This document shows, piece after piece, positions 35,627 through 43,919 of a stretch of 64,000 bases of DNA. Location of the stretch: contig OX638330.1 of NCBI GenBank assembly GCA_951812725.1, positions 682,001-746,000 on the forward strand. Reading direction: 5' to 3'. Numbering within the stretch: the first letter of the stretch is position 1; each line of letters begins with the position of its first letter. This DNA comes from an uncultured Caldilineaceae bacterium (lineage in GTDB: Bacteria > Chloroflexota > Anaerolineae > Caldilineales > Caldilineaceae). The position numbers and the translations under genes are program-made. The notes under the pieces were generated by a model that was given only the letters and a program-made list of their open reading frames with translations, had not been told where the DNA came from and did not search any database.

Positions 35627-36718
35627 TTAATGAGACGCCTTGTAGAATGGTCGCCTGCATATTTGCGCTCTGCGCGGCCTGCCGCGGATCACGATGTGGA
35701 TCTCCGAGCCGATGCGGTGCATGCCGCGCGGCAGGTAACCAAGGCCGATGAATTTATCCAGGGTCGGGCTTTTCATGCCGGTGGTTACGTGACCGACCAC
35801 CTTTCCCTCGGCACCGATGATGCCGTGGTTCTCTCTGGGAACGGCCTTTTCTATCATTTCAAAGGCAACCAGGAACCGGTCGGTGCCCTCCAGCTTCACT
35901 TTCAGCAGCGCGTTGCGCCCCAGGAAAGAGGGTTTCTGCAGGGCGACGACCCAGCCGAGCCGCGCTTCGTAGGGGTTGATGGAGGCGTCAATTTCGTGGC
36001 CGTAGAGCGACATGCAGGCTTCAAAACGCAGACTATCGCGGGCAGCAAGGCCGCAAGGCAACAGACCGTCCGTCGCGCCCGCCGTCAGCAGCGCATCCCA
36101 GAATGATACCGCCTTGTCCGGCGGCAGATAGAGTTCGAAACCGTCCTCACCCGTATAGCCTGTGCGGCCCAGGAGCATCTCGACGCCGCCTACTTCTGTT
36201 TGCAGCGCTGAACGGGGCGGCGCGGCAGCCAGGTCGGCGGCGCTCATCCTATCCAGGATGGCGACTGCCCTGGGGCCTTGCACGGCCAGCATGTAGGTCT
36301 CGTCCGATATATCGGTCAATTCAACCCGATAACCATGGGTGAAGCTCTGCAACCAGGTGAAATCTTTTTCGCGGTTGGCGGCGTTGACGACGATAAGCCA
36401 TTTTTCCGGTAAACGGTAAATGAAAATGTCGTCGACGATTGTGCCGTCTTCGTAGCAGAGCAGGCTGTAGCGGGCTTCCCATTCGGCAATGGTAGCAACG
36501 TCCGCCACCTGCACATATTGAAGAAAGGGCAGGGCATCCTCGCCGCTTAGCGCAAACTGCCCCATATGGTCAATGTCAAACACACCGGCGGCGGTGCGCA
36601 CACTTCGATGCTCGGCACTGGGGCCGGCTGTGTATTGCACGGGCAGTTCGTAGCCGGCGAAGGGCACCATGCGTCCGCCCAAGTCTACATGTCGTTCATA
36701 AAGTCGAGTACGTTTCAT
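35627..36718 (-). CDS. gcvT: Aminomethyltransferase (glycine cleavage T protein-like)
   Basis: A 363-residue folate-binding enzyme, start ATG 36718 ([16 protein letters not shown]). T-protein features: [18 protein letters not shown] segment, [26 protein letters not shown], and [15 protein letters not shown]. In the glycine cleavage system it transfers the aminomethyl carbon to tetrahydrofolate. No gcvH, gcvP or lpd genes are adjacent, so this may be a dispersed gcvT or a related demethylase. The order of domains and length support a true T protein. A divergent promoter for the propeller-ATPase operon lies upstream. Confidence 0.85.
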   Translation of the reverse strand: MKRTRLYERHVDLGGRMVPFAGYELPVQYTAGPSAEHRSVRTAAGVFDIDHMGQFALSGEDALPFLQYVQVADVATIAEWEARYSLLCYEDGTIVDDIFIYRLPEKWLIVVNAANREKDFTWLQSFTHGYRVELTDISDETYMLAVQGPRAVAILDRMSAADLAAAPPRSALQTEVGGVEMLLGRTGYTGEDGFELYLPPDKAVSFWDALLTAGATDGLLPCGLAARDSLRFEACMSLYGHEIDASINPYEARLGWVVALQKPSFLGRNALLKVKLEGTDRFLVAFEMIEKAVPRENHGIIGAEGKVVGHVTTGMKSPTLDKFIGLGYLPRGMHRIGSEIHIVIRGRPRRAQICRRPFYKASH

Positions 36719-37028
36719 TGCCTTGCGTCTCCAACGTCGCGCCACGCTGTGCGCGATACAAGCTGCACTTTCAAGACCGATAATACAACAAGGCGACTAG
36801 GAATTGGCAAATATTTGGCAGGCCCGCCGTCACGCTGGTTACGATACGAAAGTTGTGACTGCCAGTCCTATCGGTGATGGGATGGAATTGGCGGCGCGTT
36901 GACAAGCAATGACTGTCCGTTATATTCTGAAAACTGCAGTGACCAGTGATCTGTTGCCAGGTGACGCGGGCTGCGACCGGTATATTCGACCACTGGCCAC
37001 CTGCCAATGGTGTTTCGCACGAAGTGCC
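36719..37028. other. Divergent intergenic region with promoter
   Basis: The 310-bp gap between gcvT and the propeller-ATPase gene holds the plus-strand promoter at 36899-36926. Nothing else was recognised. Confidence 0.6.
36899..36926 (+). promoter_or_regulatory. Strong sigma70-type promoter of the propeller-ATPase operon
   Basis: Perfect TTGACA (36899-36904), a 16-base spacer and TATATT (36921-36926). The predicted start of transcription, about 36933, lies downstream of an in-frame upstream start at 36909, so translation should begin later, at ATG 37029. Confidence 0.65.
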
Positions 37029-40000
37029 ATGTTTAGACGACCTTCAGGAAATAGCAGAGTTTACAGACGCAGCGCGTTTATGCTGGCCGCCGCGGTTGTT
37101 GTGCTGCTGGTCTGGCCGGCACTGGGCCAAGCGCAAGGGACGCTGATTCCGCCCTGGTCGGACTACACCCAGGAAGACGGCCTGGCCTCAAATAATGTTC
37201 TTGCCGTAACCGTCGGCGAAGGTGAGGTCTGGTTTGGGACCGACCATGGCATCAGCCGGTACAACGGCGCGTGGCGCTCGTGGACGGAAGGCACTGATTT
37301 GCAGAGTGGTGTGCATTGCATGGCTCTGGGGGGTTCGGGGACAGATCTATGGGCTGGCACGGCGACGGGAGCCGTCCTTGTTTGGGACGGCAGCGCCTGG
37401 GACTCGCTCACAAGGCTTGATGCCCCGGTACGGGCGCTGCACTATACGGGGGACCAACTCTGGATCGGGACGGCGGCCGGCCTCTACCTCTGGAACGGCG
37501 AGGCCGCGTCCTCTGTGGCTGGGCTGGACGACGCATTTATCAATGTGATCGGCAGTTCCGACAGTGGCGACAGCATCTGGGTTGGCACAGCGGACGGGCT
37601 GTGGCTGCGGGAGGGGGGCCGTTGGAAAGCAGTTGGCGAAGAGGAAGGTGAGTCCGCCCAAGATGTAACCGCGCTGTGGGCCGATACCGCCGGAACGGTA
37701 TGGGTCGCGGCCGACGGCAACATTGCCTGGCGAGATGCTGCGACCGGCGAGTGGGAGCAGGTGGAGACAGCCCCCCTGCATGCGCGGGAGCGGGTGCGCA
37801 TTACCTCTCTGACAGGAGATGGATCGGGCGGTGTGTGGGTAAGCACTGAAGGGGGAGGATTCTTCCGCCTCGTCGAGCGTGAGGCGCTTTCCTCGGCAAC
37901 GCCGCATTACGACCTGATCCAGCAGTCGATCAACAGCGGCGAAACTTCCTTCATTCATGCGGCCGCGACTGATCCGGCAGGCTCTCTCTGGCTGGGAACC
38001 GTTTCGGGCGTGTTTCGGTCAGACCGGGAGATCTGGGGGCGGGAGATTCATCCTCCGGCCGCAAGCCCTGCCAACGAGATTCAAGCTCTGCTTGCTGATG
38101 ATCATGGCGGACTGTGGATCGGCACACGGGGAGAGGGGATCCGCCGCAAATCCGCTGGCAGCGTTCTGGACGATGAAGCTTTCTATGGTGTAGATAGCGG
38201 TCTGCCCAGCCTGTTTGTCACAGACCTCGCTCTTGATGTCGATGGACGTATCTGGGCCGGGACCTGGTGGGGCCTTGCAGCGCTGGATCCCGGCGCCAGC
38301 CAATGGACGCAACCGGTTCTGACAGAAGAACTACCTTCAGCGCTTGTCACAGCCCTGCTGGTGCAACAGCGTCAACTCTGGATCGGAACCGACAACGGAT
38401 TGGCGCGCTATGATATCGCGGCCGGCTCGCTATTGATTGAAGATGCGCTGGCCCATCAAGTGGTCCAGGATCTGTCGCTGGATTCCTCCGGCCGGCTGTG
38501 GGCGGCAACCGAGAGCGGCGGCATCTTTGTCGGCAGCGGAGATGGTAGATGGACCCGGTACCGGGCCGACTCGGTGGAAGGTCAATCGATTTACGGTGAC
38601 AATGTCGCAGCGCTGGCGCCGGATCTGAAGGTCCCCGGCGCGATGTGGGCGGCTGTCAACCAGCACGGCCTGGTCTATTTTGACGGCCAGGCCTGGCAGG
38701 ACCGCACTGCCACTGCCCGCCTGCCCAGCAAACTGTTCTACGACTTTTATGTCGACCCTATCGACTCTTCGCTATGGATCGGGAGCGAGGGCGGCGTAAC
38801 ACGTTATGACGGCCGCACCTGGGAAACGCTGACTGTCGAGGCGGTGCTGCCGGCTACCTCCATTTATTCGATCATCCGCATGTCGAACGGCGTTTATTGG
38901 TTCGGCAGCAGGGACGGCCTGACATTCCACCGCCCGGACTCGATTCCGCCCTGGATCAGGATCGAGGGCGTTTCCGGCGCGGCAGAGCAGATTGCGGCCA
39001 ACAACTGGGAGGTGGAATCCGACGGCAAGATCATAATTGGGTATGAGGCCGGCGATCTGTACACGCCCCAATCCGAACTGGTTGTCCTTTATCGGGTCAG
39101 CCCGCCCGGGCAACTCGGCGCGTGGCAGCAGTTGGATCGTCCGTTTCTGGAGTTGTCCGACTTCACAGAGAAGGGCATATACAACGTAGAATTCCAGGTG
39201 CGGGATTTTGCATTCACCTACTCCGAAGTAAGAAGTGTTTCCTTTGAGTCCGAGTCGCTGCCGGCACAGGTCCGGCTCCCTCTCCTGGGGTTGATACGTT
39301 CGGACTATCTCATCACACTAGTCGTCACCGGCCTGCTGGCGCTGATTGGCTTCGGCTATATGGGAATTGAAGTCATCCAGAACCGTCGACGTACCTGGGA
39401 CGCAGTGGTCCGCTCCTTCAATCCTTTTATCAGCGGCGAGCCGGTGCGGCGCGAGGACATGTTCTTCGGTCGACGGGAGATGCTGCAGAAGATTGTGGAC
39501 ACGCTGCACAATAACAGCATTATGATTCACGGTGAACGGAGGATCGGCAAGACGACACTGCTCTATCAGTTGAACAACCACCTCTGGGGACTGGAGGACG
39601 ACGAATACTGGTTTGTGCCGTTGTATGTGGACCTCGAAGGCACGGAGGGACATACTTTTTTCCATTTCCTGATGGAGGAGATTCTGCACACGGCTTCATC
39701 GCTTTCCGGGCTTACACCGGAGACAAAGAGTGCCCTTCAGGACCTGTTATACTACCGGCCCGGGCACGAAGAGTATACAGACAGAGAATTTATCAGAGAC
39801 CTGCGCGATGTGATAAAGGCGCTGCAGCACTATGGAGAAGAGCTTCACCCGGGCAAGCATCTGCGCCTGATTCTCTTGATGGACGAAATGGACGTCTTCA
39901 ATGCGTTCGACCATCTGATTCAACAGAGACTGCGGCGAATATTCATGCGTGACTTCGCGGCGACGTTGGGAGCGGTGATTGCCGGTATTCGCATCAGCAA

Positions 40001-40325
40001 GGAATGGGGGCGAATCGAGAGCCCTTGGTACAATTTGTTTAACGAGATTGAACTGGAGCCTTTCAACCGCGAGCAGGCTCTTGAGCTGCTCACCGAGCCG
40101 GTGCGAGGCTTCTACCGCTACGAGCCATCGGTGGTAGATTTCATCATTGAGAACTGTGCCGGTCGCCCCTTTCGTATTCAACAGTACGGCCTTGAATCTG
40201 TTGGGCGCATGCTTGCCGATGGACGGCGTACGATTACGATGGAGGATGCCCTGTTCGCCCATGCGCATATTCAGCAAATGGGTGATAGTATCAATACTGG
40301 GTTGAGCGAGAATGTCGACGCTTAG
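37029..40325 (+). CDS. Transmembrane propeller sensor fused to a cytoplasmic P-loop ATPase
   Basis: A 1098-residue fusion. Domains in order: signal anchor (about 16-36); two-component-regulator-like beta-propeller repeats (about 40-660) with recurring W-x-G-T-x-x-G motifs such as LWIGTAAGLYLW, IWVGTADGLWL and LWIGTDNGLARY; a Y_Y_Y-like beta domain (about 670-750); one membrane helix (about 759-784); and a cytoplasmic P-loop ATPase. The ATPase begins NPFISGEPVRREDMFFGR, with Walker A GERRIGKT (835-842), Walker B LILLMDEMD (947-955), and a C-terminal winged-helix-like region. In known hybrid two-component proteins this sensor is joined to a histidine kinase; here it is joined to an ATPase of the AAA/STAND type. 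A second ATPase gene follows 85 bp later. The start at 37029 agrees with the promoter position. Confidence 0.85.
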   Translation: MFRRPSGNSRVYRRSAFMLAAAVVVLLVWPALGQAQGTLIPPWSDYTQEDGLASNNVLAVTVGEGEVWFGTDHGISRYNGAWRSWTEGTDLQSGVHCMALGGSGTDLWAGTATGAVLVWDGSAWDSLTRLDAPVRALHYTGDQLWIGTAAGLYLWNGEAASSVAGLDDAFINVIGSSDSGDSIWVGTADGLWLREGGRWKAVGEEEGESAQDVTALWADTAGTVWVAADGNIAWRDAATGEWEQVETAPLHARERVRITSLTGDGSGGVWVSTEGGGFFRLVEREALSSATPHYDLIQQSINSGETSFIHAAATDPAGSLWLGTVSGVFRSDREIWGREIHPPAASPANEIQALLADDHGGLWIGTRGEGIRRKSAGSVLDDEAFYGVDSGLPSLFVTDLALDVDGRIWAGTWWGLAALDPGASQWTQPVLTEELPSALVTALLVQQRQLWIGTDNGLARYDIAAGSLLIEDALAHQVVQDLSLDSSGRLWAATESGGIFVGSGDGRWTRYRADSVEGQSIYGDNVAALAPDLKVPGAMWAAVNQHGLVYFDGQAWQDRTATARLPSKLFYDFYVDPIDSSLWIGSEGGVTRYDGRTWETLTVEAVLPATSIYSIIRMSNGVYWFGSRDGLTFHRPDSIPPWIRIEGVSGAAEQIAANNWEVESDGKIIIGYEAGDLYTPQSELVVLYRVSPPGQLGAWQQLDRPFLELSDFTEKGIYNVEFQVRDFAFTYSEVRSVSFESESLPAQVRLPLLGLIRSDYLITLVVTGLLALIGFGYMGIEVIQNRRRTWDAVVRSFNPFISGEPVRREDMFFGRREMLQKIVDTLHNNSIMIHGERRIGKTTLLYQLNNHLWGLEDDEYWFVPLYVDLEGTEGHTFFHFLMEEILHTASSLSGLTPETKSALQDLLYYRPGHEEYTDREFIRDLRDVIKALQHYGEELHPGKHLRLILLMDEMDVFNAFDHLIQQRLRRIFMRDFAATLGAVIAGIRISKEWGRIESPWYNLFNEIELEPFNREQALELLTEPVRGFYRYEPSVVDFIIENCAGRPFRIQQYGLESVGRMLADGRRTITMEDALFAHAHIQQMGDSINTGLSENVDA

Positions 40326-40409
40326 ACCCAGGATTGGAAAACAAAGCCGACGCCTTCAGAGCGTCGTGAACTGGCTACCGAAAATGAGTCGAGGAACGGC
40401 CTGATCGTT

Positions 40410-41747
40410 ATGCGCAATCCCTATACTGTCGGCCGCTGGCTGCGCGGACCCGACCACTATGGCCGAGAGCAGTTGCTGGAATATCTGATGGGCGCGGAGG
40501 ACCCCGCTATCTGGGTGGTTGGCACGCGCCGCATGGGCAAGACTTCGTTGCTGCGACAGTTGGAGTGGACGATCACCCGACAGGACGACGCCCGCGCCGT
40601 CCCTCTATTTTGGGATCTGCAAGGGAGCGAAACAAAAGACGATTTCGATTACGAGTTGTTCCTGGCATTGGAAGACGAGATTCAAAGGTTCGAGGCTTAC
40701 GGCGTCGATGTAAGCGGGCTCTATGGCCGGGATGCGATACACATTCTACGCATTTTGCAGCGGTCCCTGCGGGAGCACGGCAAATATCTGCTCTTGCTCA
40801 TTGACGAAGCTGAGGCCTGGATCAGTCTGGCCAAGAACGATTACCAGGCCCTGGCGCGGCTTCGGAAGGCATTCCAGAGCGGGGGGATGCGCACGATAAT
40901 GACGTCGACCAAGCTGCTGATGCAGCTGAACGATCTGACCCGCAACTGGCTTACAAGCCCGTTCCTTTTCGGATTCAGTCTTGTAAATCTTTGGAACCTG
41001 GAACCTGAGGCGAGCGTTAGTCTGGTGTCGCAGGAACAGAGCAACGCGCCCGTTAGCGTCAGCAGGGAGCGCATTGACGAAATTCTGCGGCACACGCATC
41101 GGCATCCATACCTGGTACAGACCCTCTGTTACCGTCTTTTCGAGGAGAAGGGAGGGAGGGGGGCGTTGCGGGAGGTTCGTGAAGAAGATCTGCGCGCCGA
41201 TCACCTGCTTGCCGGCTTTTTCGAAGTTGACTTCAAGTGCCTGGCGCCGACGGAAAGGCAGATACTGCTGACCGTTGCCCGCCAGGGTGTCATCAGCGAA
41301 GAAGACCTGGTGGCCAAGACGGACAATGAGTCAATTGATCAGGTCTCGATGTATGTGCATGGCATGAACAACCTTGGCTACCTGCAGCGGGCATACAGCA
41401 GGGCGGACGGCGGAGCCGCTGCCGGTTCACACGAAGAATTCCCGCGCTGGACTATCGGCAACGAATTCCTGCGCCGCTGGATGTTAGACAATTACCAGGA
41501 CCTGGCCCAGACCCTCTACTCCGATGTGAGCGATTACGGTGTCGAATCTCTGCTGGAGATGGGGCGCAAGGTGGAGCTGGACTACCTGCAGCACGAGATT
41601 CCTGAACTGCAAAAGAGGTTGGAGTCGCTGCTGGCTGCGCACGGGGGCCATGGCGATGAGGCGCCGCCGGAGATTCTGCACGAGATTCAGGAATTGCGCC
41701 GGGAGCTGGAGAAAACCAGTGCACAGCTTCGCAATCTGGCCGATTAG
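40410..41747 (+). CDS. Soluble P-loop ATPase with winged-helix and coiled-coil tail
   Basis: A 445-residue ATPase. It opens NPYTVGRWLRGPDHYGRE, then Walker A GTRRMGKT (38-45) and Walker B LLLLIDEAE (127-135). A winged-helix-like region lies about 275-345, and a charged coiled coil at about 385-445 (LQHEIPELQKRLESLL, ELRRELEKTSAQLRNL). It has no signal or membrane segment. The ATPase core is related to that of the upstream transmembrane protein, so the two may form a mixed oligomer. It is 10 bp before menG, suggesting co-transcription. The biochemical role is unknown; a signalling or assembly ATPase is the conservative reading. Confidence 0.82.
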   Translation: MRNPYTVGRWLRGPDHYGREQLLEYLMGAEDPAIWVVGTRRMGKTSLLRQLEWTITRQDDARAVPLFWDLQGSETKDDFDYELFLALEDEIQRFEAYGVDVSGLYGRDAIHILRILQRSLREHGKYLLLLIDEAEAWISLAKNDYQALARLRKAFQSGGMRTIMTSTKLLMQLNDLTRNWLTSPFLFGFSLVNLWNLEPEASVSLVSQEQSNAPVSVSRERIDEILRHTHRHPYLVQTLCYRLFEEKGGRGALREVREEDLRADHLLAGFFEVDFKCLAPTERQILLTVARQGVISEEDLVAKTDNESIDQVSMYVHGMNNLGYLQRAYSRADGGAAAGSHEEFPRWTIGNEFLRRWMLDNYQDLAQTLYSDVSDYGVESLLEMGRKVELDYLQHEIPELQKRLESLLAAHGGHGDEAPPEILHEIQELRRELEKTSAQLRNLAD

Positions 41748-41756
41748 CTAGCAGAA

Positions 41757-42533
41757 ATGACCTCTTCCACGCTTCCCCCCGCGGCCGAAAAGGCTGCCTA
41801 TGTCAATCGGATGTTTGCCGGCATTGCGCACCGGTACGATCTGGTGAACCGGCTTATGACCGGTGGGCAGGATGTTGGCTGGCGGCGGGAGGTCGTAGAG
41901 TTGTGCCGGCTGCCTGCCGGGGGGCGCCTCCTCGACGTGGGCACGGGCACCGGCGATATCGCTTACGAAGCCCAGCACAGGCATCAGGATGCGGAAGTGA
42001 TCGGCTGCGATTTTACGTTCGAAATGATGGACGTTGGCCGCCAGAAAAAAGTGAAAAGCCTGCTTCGTCGGGCCGGCGGAGACAGGGCGGAGCGCGTCGA
42101 GTTCGTCCAGGGCGACGGGCTGCGTCTGCCGTTTGCGGATGGCTACTTTGACGCCGTTACCAGCGGCTTTCTTCTGCGCAACGTGACCGACGTGGAGCTC
42201 TGTTTGGCCGAACAGCGGCGGGTGACCAAACCGGGCGGGCGGATCGTCTGCCTGGAAACGTCACCTCCCCCGCCGACGCTGATTTCTCCGCTGCTACGTT
42301 TCTATATGCTTAGGGTAATTCCGTTGGTGGGGAAGATGTTTTCGACCGGCGATGGGACCTCCGGGAGGTCAATGCGCCCGCCCGATACGGCTTACCGGTA
42401 TTTGCCGCAAAGCACGGTCGCGTTTCTGCAGCCGGAGGAAATGGCGATGCAAATGGAGCGGGCAGGGTTTCGTAACGTATTCTACCGCACAAAAATGTTG
42501 GGAACGGTCGCCATTCATGTGGGCACGGCATGA
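41757..42533 (+). CDS. menG: Demethylmenaquinone/ubiquinone C-methyltransferase (UbiE/MenG family)
   Basis: A 258-residue SAM-dependent methyltransferase for the last step of menaquinone synthesis. Features: VNRMFAGIAHRYDLVNRLMT (family N-terminal motif), SAM motif I LLDVGTGTGDIA, DGLRLPFADGYFDAVTSGFL with LRNVTD, and KPGGRIVCLE. The YRYLPQST segment near residue 205 is also typical. It begins 10 bp after the soluble ATPase stop. A UbiA-like protein at 57563 could belong to the same pathway. Ubiquinone is unlikely in this lineage, so menG is preferred over ubiE. Confidence 0.92.
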   Translation: MTSSTLPPAAEKAAYVNRMFAGIAHRYDLVNRLMTGGQDVGWRREVVELCRLPAGGRLLDVGTGTGDIAYEAQHRHQDAEVIGCDFTFEMMDVGRQKKVKSLLRRAGGDRAERVEFVQGDGLRLPFADGYFDAVTSGFLLRNVTDVELCLAEQRRVTKPGGRIVCLETSPPPPTLISPLLRFYMLRVIPLVGKMFSTGDGTSGRSMRPPDTAYRYLPQSTVAFLQPEEMAMQMERAGFRNVFYRTKMLGTVAIHVGTA

Positions 42534-42579
42534 GCGCGGTGTACGTTAATCTTCGAACCGGCGCCGAGGGGAACGGACT

Positions 42580-43317
42580 GTGATTCACCAGTCAGAGCGT
42601 ACAGCATTACGCGGCAATCCATCGTTCGTCTGGCGGGCCGGCCAGGAACGGCGCCTGCAGATGATTCTCGATTGGGCGCCGCAACCGCTGCACCGCGGGC
42701 TGGTTGACGGATGTGGTGTGGGTATCTATTTGCGGGCGCTGAAAGAGACCGTCCCCGAAGTCCACGGAATGGATATCGAAGGCGAGCATCTGCGGGCCGC
42801 GGCCGGAAATGTGCCGGATGCGCCGCTAAATCTCAGCCAAGGTGAGCAACTCCCTTATCCTGACGGAAGCTTCGACATAGTCCTGTCTCACGAGGTGCTG
42901 GAGCATGTGCAGGATGACTGCCGGGCCGCTTCCGAGATCGTCCGTGTGCTGCGCGTGGGCGGGCGCGCCGTCATTTTCGTACCGAACCGGCTCTTTCCTT
43001 TTGAGACCCACGGCCATTACTGGCAAGGCGTCTATCGCTTCGGCAATACGCCGCTAATCAACTACCTGCCAGGCTCTCTGCGCAATCAATTTGCTCCTCA
43101 CGTGCGCGCCTACACGCAACGCAGCCTCCTGGATCTGTTTATAGGGCTGCCCGTTATCGTTAAGCGGCACACGCAGATCTTCCCCGGCTACGACGGTATC
43201 AATGCCCGTCAACCGGTCATAGGGGCCTGCTTGCGAGCGGTCACCTATGCTCTTGAGCAGACACCGCTGGCGACATTCGGCATCAGCCACTTTCTCGTAC
43301 TCGAAAAGGTCGAATAG
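42580..43317 (+). CDS. Class I SAM-dependent methyltransferase
   Basis: A 245-residue methyltransferase starting at GTG 42580, preceded by GAGGGG. SAM-binding features: GLVDGCGVGIYLRAL (motif I variant), HGMDIEGEHL, GEQLPYPDGSFDIVLSHEVL and EHVQDDCRAASEIVRVL. RVGGRAVIFVPNR follows. The C-terminal half is larger than a minimal domain and may shape the substrate pocket. It is 46 bp after menG and could modify a quinone, lipid or sugar; the sequence does not say. Confidence 0.88.
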   Translation: MIHQSERTALRGNPSFVWRAGQERRLQMILDWAPQPLHRGLVDGCGVGIYLRALKETVPEVHGMDIEGEHLRAAAGNVPDAPLNLSQGEQLPYPDGSFDIVLSHEVLEHVQDDCRAASEIVRVLRVGGRAVIFVPNRLFPFETHGHYWQGVYRFGNTPLINYLPGSLRNQFAPHVRAYTQRSLLDLFIGLPVIVKRHTQIFPGYDGINARQPVIGACLRAVTYALEQTPLATFGISHFLVLEKVE

Positions 43318-43919
43318 GCGGTCACAATCCAAGGTGAATTGGCTGGACGCGTCGCAAACATGTCGAGTCGTTCGCACCATGGCACGGATTCCCTCAAGTA
43401 CAGAATGGCTCTTCAACTCTTTCTCTCCAAATCCATGATTCTCGGTTGGATTTGGGTCGGCATTGGGCAGATGCTAGAATGCTGGCAGTGAGCGTCGAGG
43501 GAATTATCTGATTTTTGTCAGGTAAGGTAACTGCTAAGCCCGAGAAAGTGCCTGCCGCGACCTGCCCTTCATCCCCGCCGCCATTCAGGCTAGCTGAATA
43601 CGTTTGGGATTGGCAGAGCCGCCAGCCTGCTGGAGCCTAACGGCTGCGCTGAATGCGTAAGGTCGCTCAGGCATGGTTTTGGAGGGGGGCGTTGCGGGGG
43701 GGCACCCCCCGCACAAGGGAGGGCCGAAGGCCCGACCGCCCAAATGCAAATTGGGAGTAGAGGGGAGAGAGAAAGAGCCTTCGCTCACCTCGTTACGGGC
43801 TGTAAATCAGATGCGGCTGCGTAGCTACGATGAAAGGTATTGACGATTCGAATGTGCGACAAGACTGACACCGAGGGCAATAGGTTTCGCCATCTGCCAC
43901 CTGCGAAGGAATGGCTGGC
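43318..43919. other. Intergenic region containing repeat copy B
   Basis: No gene supported in 43318-43919. The right half holds copy B of the dispersed hairpin repeat. The left half shows nothing beyond a weak TAGAAT at 43475. Confidence 0.5.
43681..43818. repeat. Dispersed hairpin repeat, copy B
   Basis: Core GGGGGGCGTTGCGGGGG, the palindromic arm pair GCGGGGGG/CCCCCCGC, CACAAGGGAGG, then GGGCCGAAGGCCC and CGACCGCCCA. The downstream part (about 43750-43818), ending AAATCAGATGCGGCTG, is shared with copy A. It lies upstream of the penicillin-binding-protein gene. Confidence 0.72.

Noticed and set aside
43475..43480. TAGAAT as promoter for the penicillin-binding-protein gene
   Set aside because: The -35 candidate (TTGGGT) is poor and it is more than 400 bases from the gene.
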